A program made the translations under genes and the position numbers. Below are positions 60,433 through 64,000 of a stretch of DNA of 64,000 bases, piece after piece. The stretch is from Tethya wilhelma (taxonomy: Eukaryota; Porifera; Demospongiae; Tethyida; Tethyidae), in NCBI GenBank assembly GCA_964030475.1, contig CAXIPT010000003.1:9058168-9122167 (forward strand). Direction: 5' to 3'. Position 1 is the stretch's first letter; each line of letters starts with the position of its first letter. The notes under the pieces are model-generated. The model saw only the letters and a list, made by a program, of their open reading frames with translations. It did no database searches and was not told the DNA's origin.

Positions 60433-60541
60433 TAAAAATGAAGTAGTCATGTGCCGAAACTGAGACCCTACCTTGTTCCAATACTTTTTACCGCACTGCC
60501 CATTCCTACACTACTTATTTTTTCAAAATTTTTACTACTTG
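60433..60541. repeat. solo 109-bp arm of the 24915-25328 element
   Basis: Matches the right arm 25220-25328 end to end with a handful of substitutions. No partner arm is seen nearby, so it is either a deleted copy or the product of recombination between arms. Confidence 0.75.
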
Positions 60542-60648
60542 TAATTATATGGTTCTAGTGTAGTTGACATTACACAGGATGTAGATTGATATGATCATAC
60601 CACAATTAAGTCATATGTAGCATACTACATTGTGTTTCTAGTGTGCAG

Positions 60649-62978
60649 ATAATTGCAAGAGCTTGTTCTCTCTACGGCATTGATCACCTGCACAGTCTTG
60701 GTGTACTGACAGCAGTCCAACAGGCAATGCTCAATAACATTGCTAGTCTTCATTGCTGGAGACTTAGAAATGTTCTTCATATCCATGCAACCATTTCATA
60801 GTGTGTGTATGTGTATAATGTAACTATAGTGCACTATAGCAGGGTTTGATTTCTTGAAAGATAGACCTGTAGAAATTTCGTCATAATATTTGTGATCTTC
60901 CTTAATTGTTTTTGTCAATACGTTTCCTAATAATTCAAATTGTATTGTTGTGTGCCGAGGAAAGCAGCCATGATGCTTTTTTGGTCTCGTCCCTCTTACC
61001 ATTTTGTCAACATGTGTTTATGGTATGTACTTTAAGAGGTATTTATTCTGATATTCATTTAATTTGGTATTTATTATGTGGTCATTGTATGATATACAGG
61101 TCTTAAGTAAGAGTTGGAATGACATTGCTGAAAGACAAAAGGCTGCTCAAGCAGAATTATATGATAGGTATAATTTTATTATATTAAATATATAGGTGCA
61201 CATAAACACTTGTGAAGAAATTTTTACTATAATATTAGGTGAACACACTTGAATAAATGTGCTTGCAGTGCAGTGGGCTTAGATCATACCTCTAATTGTT
61301 GTTGAATGACCAAACCATTTTAAACCGGTATTCATGCAGTGAACAACAGCGTGTCAGTGAGTCAGATGAGTTGCTACAGGACCAGCTGACCATATTTTTA
61401 TCTAGAGAGTATTCAACCTTACTTGGTGAGATTGTTATTATAGTACATCTTTTATCAAATTACACCTTTACTTTTGTTTTAGAGCATATTTGCGTCAAAA
61501 AGCTCAGTACTGGACGGAAAGGAAAGCAAACAGAAGATGATGAAGAGATGGGTATGATGGATGATATGGCTGAAGAAGTTTTTCAAGGCTCAGAGCTAGC
61601 TACGACAATGGAGCAGTCACGGTGGTCTCTCTATCAAGAGTTGTCTCCACTAGGAGAACGGATGCTCCAAATACCGGTCAGCACATGTTGATGAAGACCT
61701 ATAGTAGGCCTTGCTCATAGATCCAACTTTCAATAGTGTACTCAGTTTTGTAATTGCACGTCATTTTTTGTTTAGGAGATGTGTGAGCTACTTCTGCAGT
61801 CCTCCTTCTCAGGGATTGCATGGAATGACTCTCAGTCTTGTGTAAAGTGTATCAATGTTGCTGGTCTTCTTTATACAAAGGTTTGTCATGCATGGTGATT
61901 GCAATCTTGCCTGCATGATCTGAAACTACTCACATGCATGTACATGTATATAATATATATCTGTGTTGTTGTTTTTTTTTCATACAGATCCCAATAGAAA
62001 CCTTTTCATCAGATGTACACGAAAATTTGTTCACTCAAGTTCTAATAGTAAGTATATAGTCATAAAGTTTTGTAGACTTAAAATTAGCGAGTTTGCTGTT
62101 GTTAAGTTTTGTTGTTACACATATTTAGGCTCTTCAAATTAATGGTATTGCTGATCACGTTCGAAATCCTTTGGCTTTTCTTGCTATGCTGATTTATCAA
62201 TCAACAGTTAAAGTAAGCCAATTAACATATGGAAATCAGCTAGGATTTATAGTTTTTGTATTTGTTCTTTATCTAGAAAGGCTGTTGTTCTAATATTCAT
62301 ACCATACTTGGTAGGATACCTGGAACAAGTTTGAACAAAATAGAGGTATAACAATTATGCACACGATCATATATTTATGTAGTGGCATGCACTGCATGAA
62401 ATGCTAATGCATGCATGTGTGTTTATTATGCCTAATCAGGGTAGCTTTGTTTTCTTTGTGTTTATTCTAGGAATTCAACAAACTTATTAATAAACAGCCC
62501 CCAGCAACTATCAGAGTGAAGAAGGAGAAGTTTAGAGATCTTGTATCTGGTGTTGTCGGTGTAAGTTTAATAATGTTATGAATTATAGAGGCTTATACTT
62601 GCATGGAGTTTGTCAGAAATTGACTATGTACCTCTAAGACTATTGCATTAAATTCTCACTGGCCTAGCATATTCATTTTCACTCATGCATGCTTGATTGC
62701 GTTGTGCATGAGTCATTGTACGCTTACTCTCCCTTCGGAGGAATATCTGTGGTATATATCCATCCATATCATAAAATTTTATCTTTTAGAATATGCATTA
62801 TGGCCTTTGGGATAATCCTAAAATGTCTGGTAATCCACTATAGAAACATGTTGGAGAAGAATTTAAAAGACCAGTTATCTTTGATTTGCCGGAGATGGAA
62901 TTTAAAAAGAAAAGCAAACTTGTTGTCTCTGAGACTGTGGCAAATCTGACTTCACTCTTTGAAGGCCAATCTGCTTAG
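60649..62978 (+). CDS. XPO5: exportin-5, C-terminal exons
   Basis: Exons 60649 to about 60798, a second ending 61022, then 61100-61167, 61340-61425, 61483-61676, 61776-61880, 61988-62047, 62129-62212, 62277-62345, 62471-62560 and 62844-62978 encode the C-terminal HEAT repeats. Landmarks: IVLLCAEESSHDAFLVS, SWNDIAERQ, an acidic insert (EDDEEMGMMDDMAEE), SSFSGIAWNDSQSCVK, the KKEKFRDLVSGVVG motif and GEEFKRPVIFDLPEMEF near the stop. The junction between the first two exons is unresolved: no good acceptor was found. About 40-70 residues expected between the middle block and this part are not seen. Phases elsewhere agree. Confidence 0.85.
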
Positions 62979-64000
62979 GGTAATGAGCTAAGAGTTTTAC
63001 ATACAATTTGAGACAACTTTGAAGGTCATTTTTATACTTGAATTTCGGCCTCGATTATGTTAACTGGTTGTCCAAGAGATATTTTATGAGCATCTATGTT
63101 AACTGATAATTAATCATATAATGTAATCTCTGTGTATGATAACTGGCTTTCTAATTAAGACTAATGCAAGTATATATATAGAGGTCATTAATCCTAGGAG
63201 TTTTTAGTACAGTAAACCTTTAGTGCTGGTTTGTTCAATTAAGTCCAGCGTCATCATTGCTGCTCAGAGGGAGCTCTTTGTATCAATCGTATTTTGGATA
63301 TTGTAGCAATGTGTTTGTGTCTTCACTATTTGTTTGGTTGTGTATTTGGTTGTTCCTTGTCTTTTTTATCACTAAATACAAAAAAGGAATGAACCTGACT
63401 GATTGATGAGAATTGCTATGAATGTCACAAAGGCAATAAATGTTGCTTAATTGTTTGTTTCCACTGAAGTTATTCTATCAACAAAGTCCAAAGTTACCAA
63501 AGTTACAAAGTCCCATTCACGTATGTAAAGGATTGGAATTTCGCTGGCCCATTAAATTTAATGAAACATGGCATTACGACTGGGGTACATTTTTCTACCT
63601 TCTTGGGGTACTTTTGTATGGAAATCGATGAGAATATTGAGCGCTGCTTGCCACCAACTTTTTTCTCTCATATTTAGTAACTTGTTATCAATCTGCCCTC
63701 TACAATGTTGTCTATAATGTTGTTCACGTGCATAATATAACGATACACTGCATGACTGTTAAGCAGCTCCTTAAATGTGACACTCAATACATCTCAGCAA
63801 TGACAATCGACAAAGTATGCATAACGTTGCATGGGAATTAATACACAGTACAAAATCAAGAAATTATTGTAAGTGTTTTGTCATTTGGGTTGGTTAAGCT
63901 AGTATCAAGTCTATTTCTAACAAAAAAAAGTTAAACTAGAAGTTATACTAGCACTTATTTGTCTTAATGTGGTTATTAGTTTACTGTATGATGCATAATA
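62979..64000. other. region downstream of XPO5
   Basis: No intact gene. It holds a short Pmp-like remnant (63401-63475). An open frame at 63440-63631 has no recognisable domain. Confidence 0.5.
63401..63475 (-). pseudogene. remnant of a Pmp-like membrane-domain gene
   Basis: GATGAGAATTGCTATGAATG and the following AAAGGCAATA match the antisense of the last membrane helix in both Pmp-like genes (47578-47612 and 54206-54240), then similarity fades through small deletions. Its shortness limits certainty. Confidence 0.4.

Larger units (their letters stand above)
58380..60648. other. repeat-rich region between Pmp-like copy 2 and the XPO5 3' exons
   Basis: No exon is seen. It contains a foldback element, an inverted-repeat element with a palindrome array, an interspersed-repeat copy and a solo 109-bp arm, each listed separately. 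Either intergenic or part of an XPO5 intron. Confidence 0.55.

Overview
The window looks like nuclear DNA of an early-branching animal, most likely a sponge. Evidence: conserved animal genes (XPO5, MORF4L, NSMCE1, TRIP11, twinfilin) are cut by many short GT-AG introns of about 50-300 bp, and they sit beside families expanded in sponges and cnidarians (SRCR receptors, von Willebrand A proteins, Pmp-type beta-helix membrane proteins, a secreted cysteine-rich family). Sequence is AT-rich with (CA)n tracts and many small inverted-repeat elements. The species call is inference.

Layout. 1-10.7 kb: two SLC2-type sugar transporters (the first cut by the window edge) flank a tandem pair of intronless, PSD-fold (PsiD-like) pyruvoyl decarboxylases. 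11-16 kb: MORF4L (minus) interrupted by the 3' end of TRIP11/GMAP210 (plus), then a HAD hydrolase (plus) divergent from the MORF4L 5' end. 16.5-24.5 kb: an intronless unknown gene and two tandem ten-exon VWA genes (minus). 24.7-30.6 kb: NSMCE1 (plus), an intronless GMC oxidoreductase (minus) and the 3' end of twinfilin (minus). 30.8-43.2 kb: SRCR receptor pieces in both orientations, a displaced XPO5 middle block and a nested secreted-protein gene. 43.7-63 kb: XPO5 5' and 3' parts flanking two 4.4-kb intronless Pmp-like multi-pass receptors (minus).

Assembly integrity. Five single Ns (13873, 17564, 30807, 35453, 40452) are present. Between them, XPO5 exons are out of order (5' part 43.7-46.9 kb, middle 36.5-40.4 kb, 3' part 60.6-63.0 kb), a 2139-bp block occurs twice in inverted orientation with no mismatch seen, twinfilin ends at an N, and TRIP11 lies inside MORF4L between two (CA)n tracts. 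Mis-scaffolding is the simplest reading, so gene order between about 12.3-14.1 kb and 30.8-60.6 kb should not be trusted.

Most interesting biology. The paired Pmp-like receptors have near-identical signal peptides, membrane domains and cytoplasmic tails carrying ITIM-like tyrosine motifs, but strongly divergent beta-helix ectodomains. That is the pattern expected of a diversifying recognition-receptor family. The tandem PsiD-like decarboxylases and the VWA pair (one copy with a large Q/P-rich insertion) are further lineage-specific expansions.
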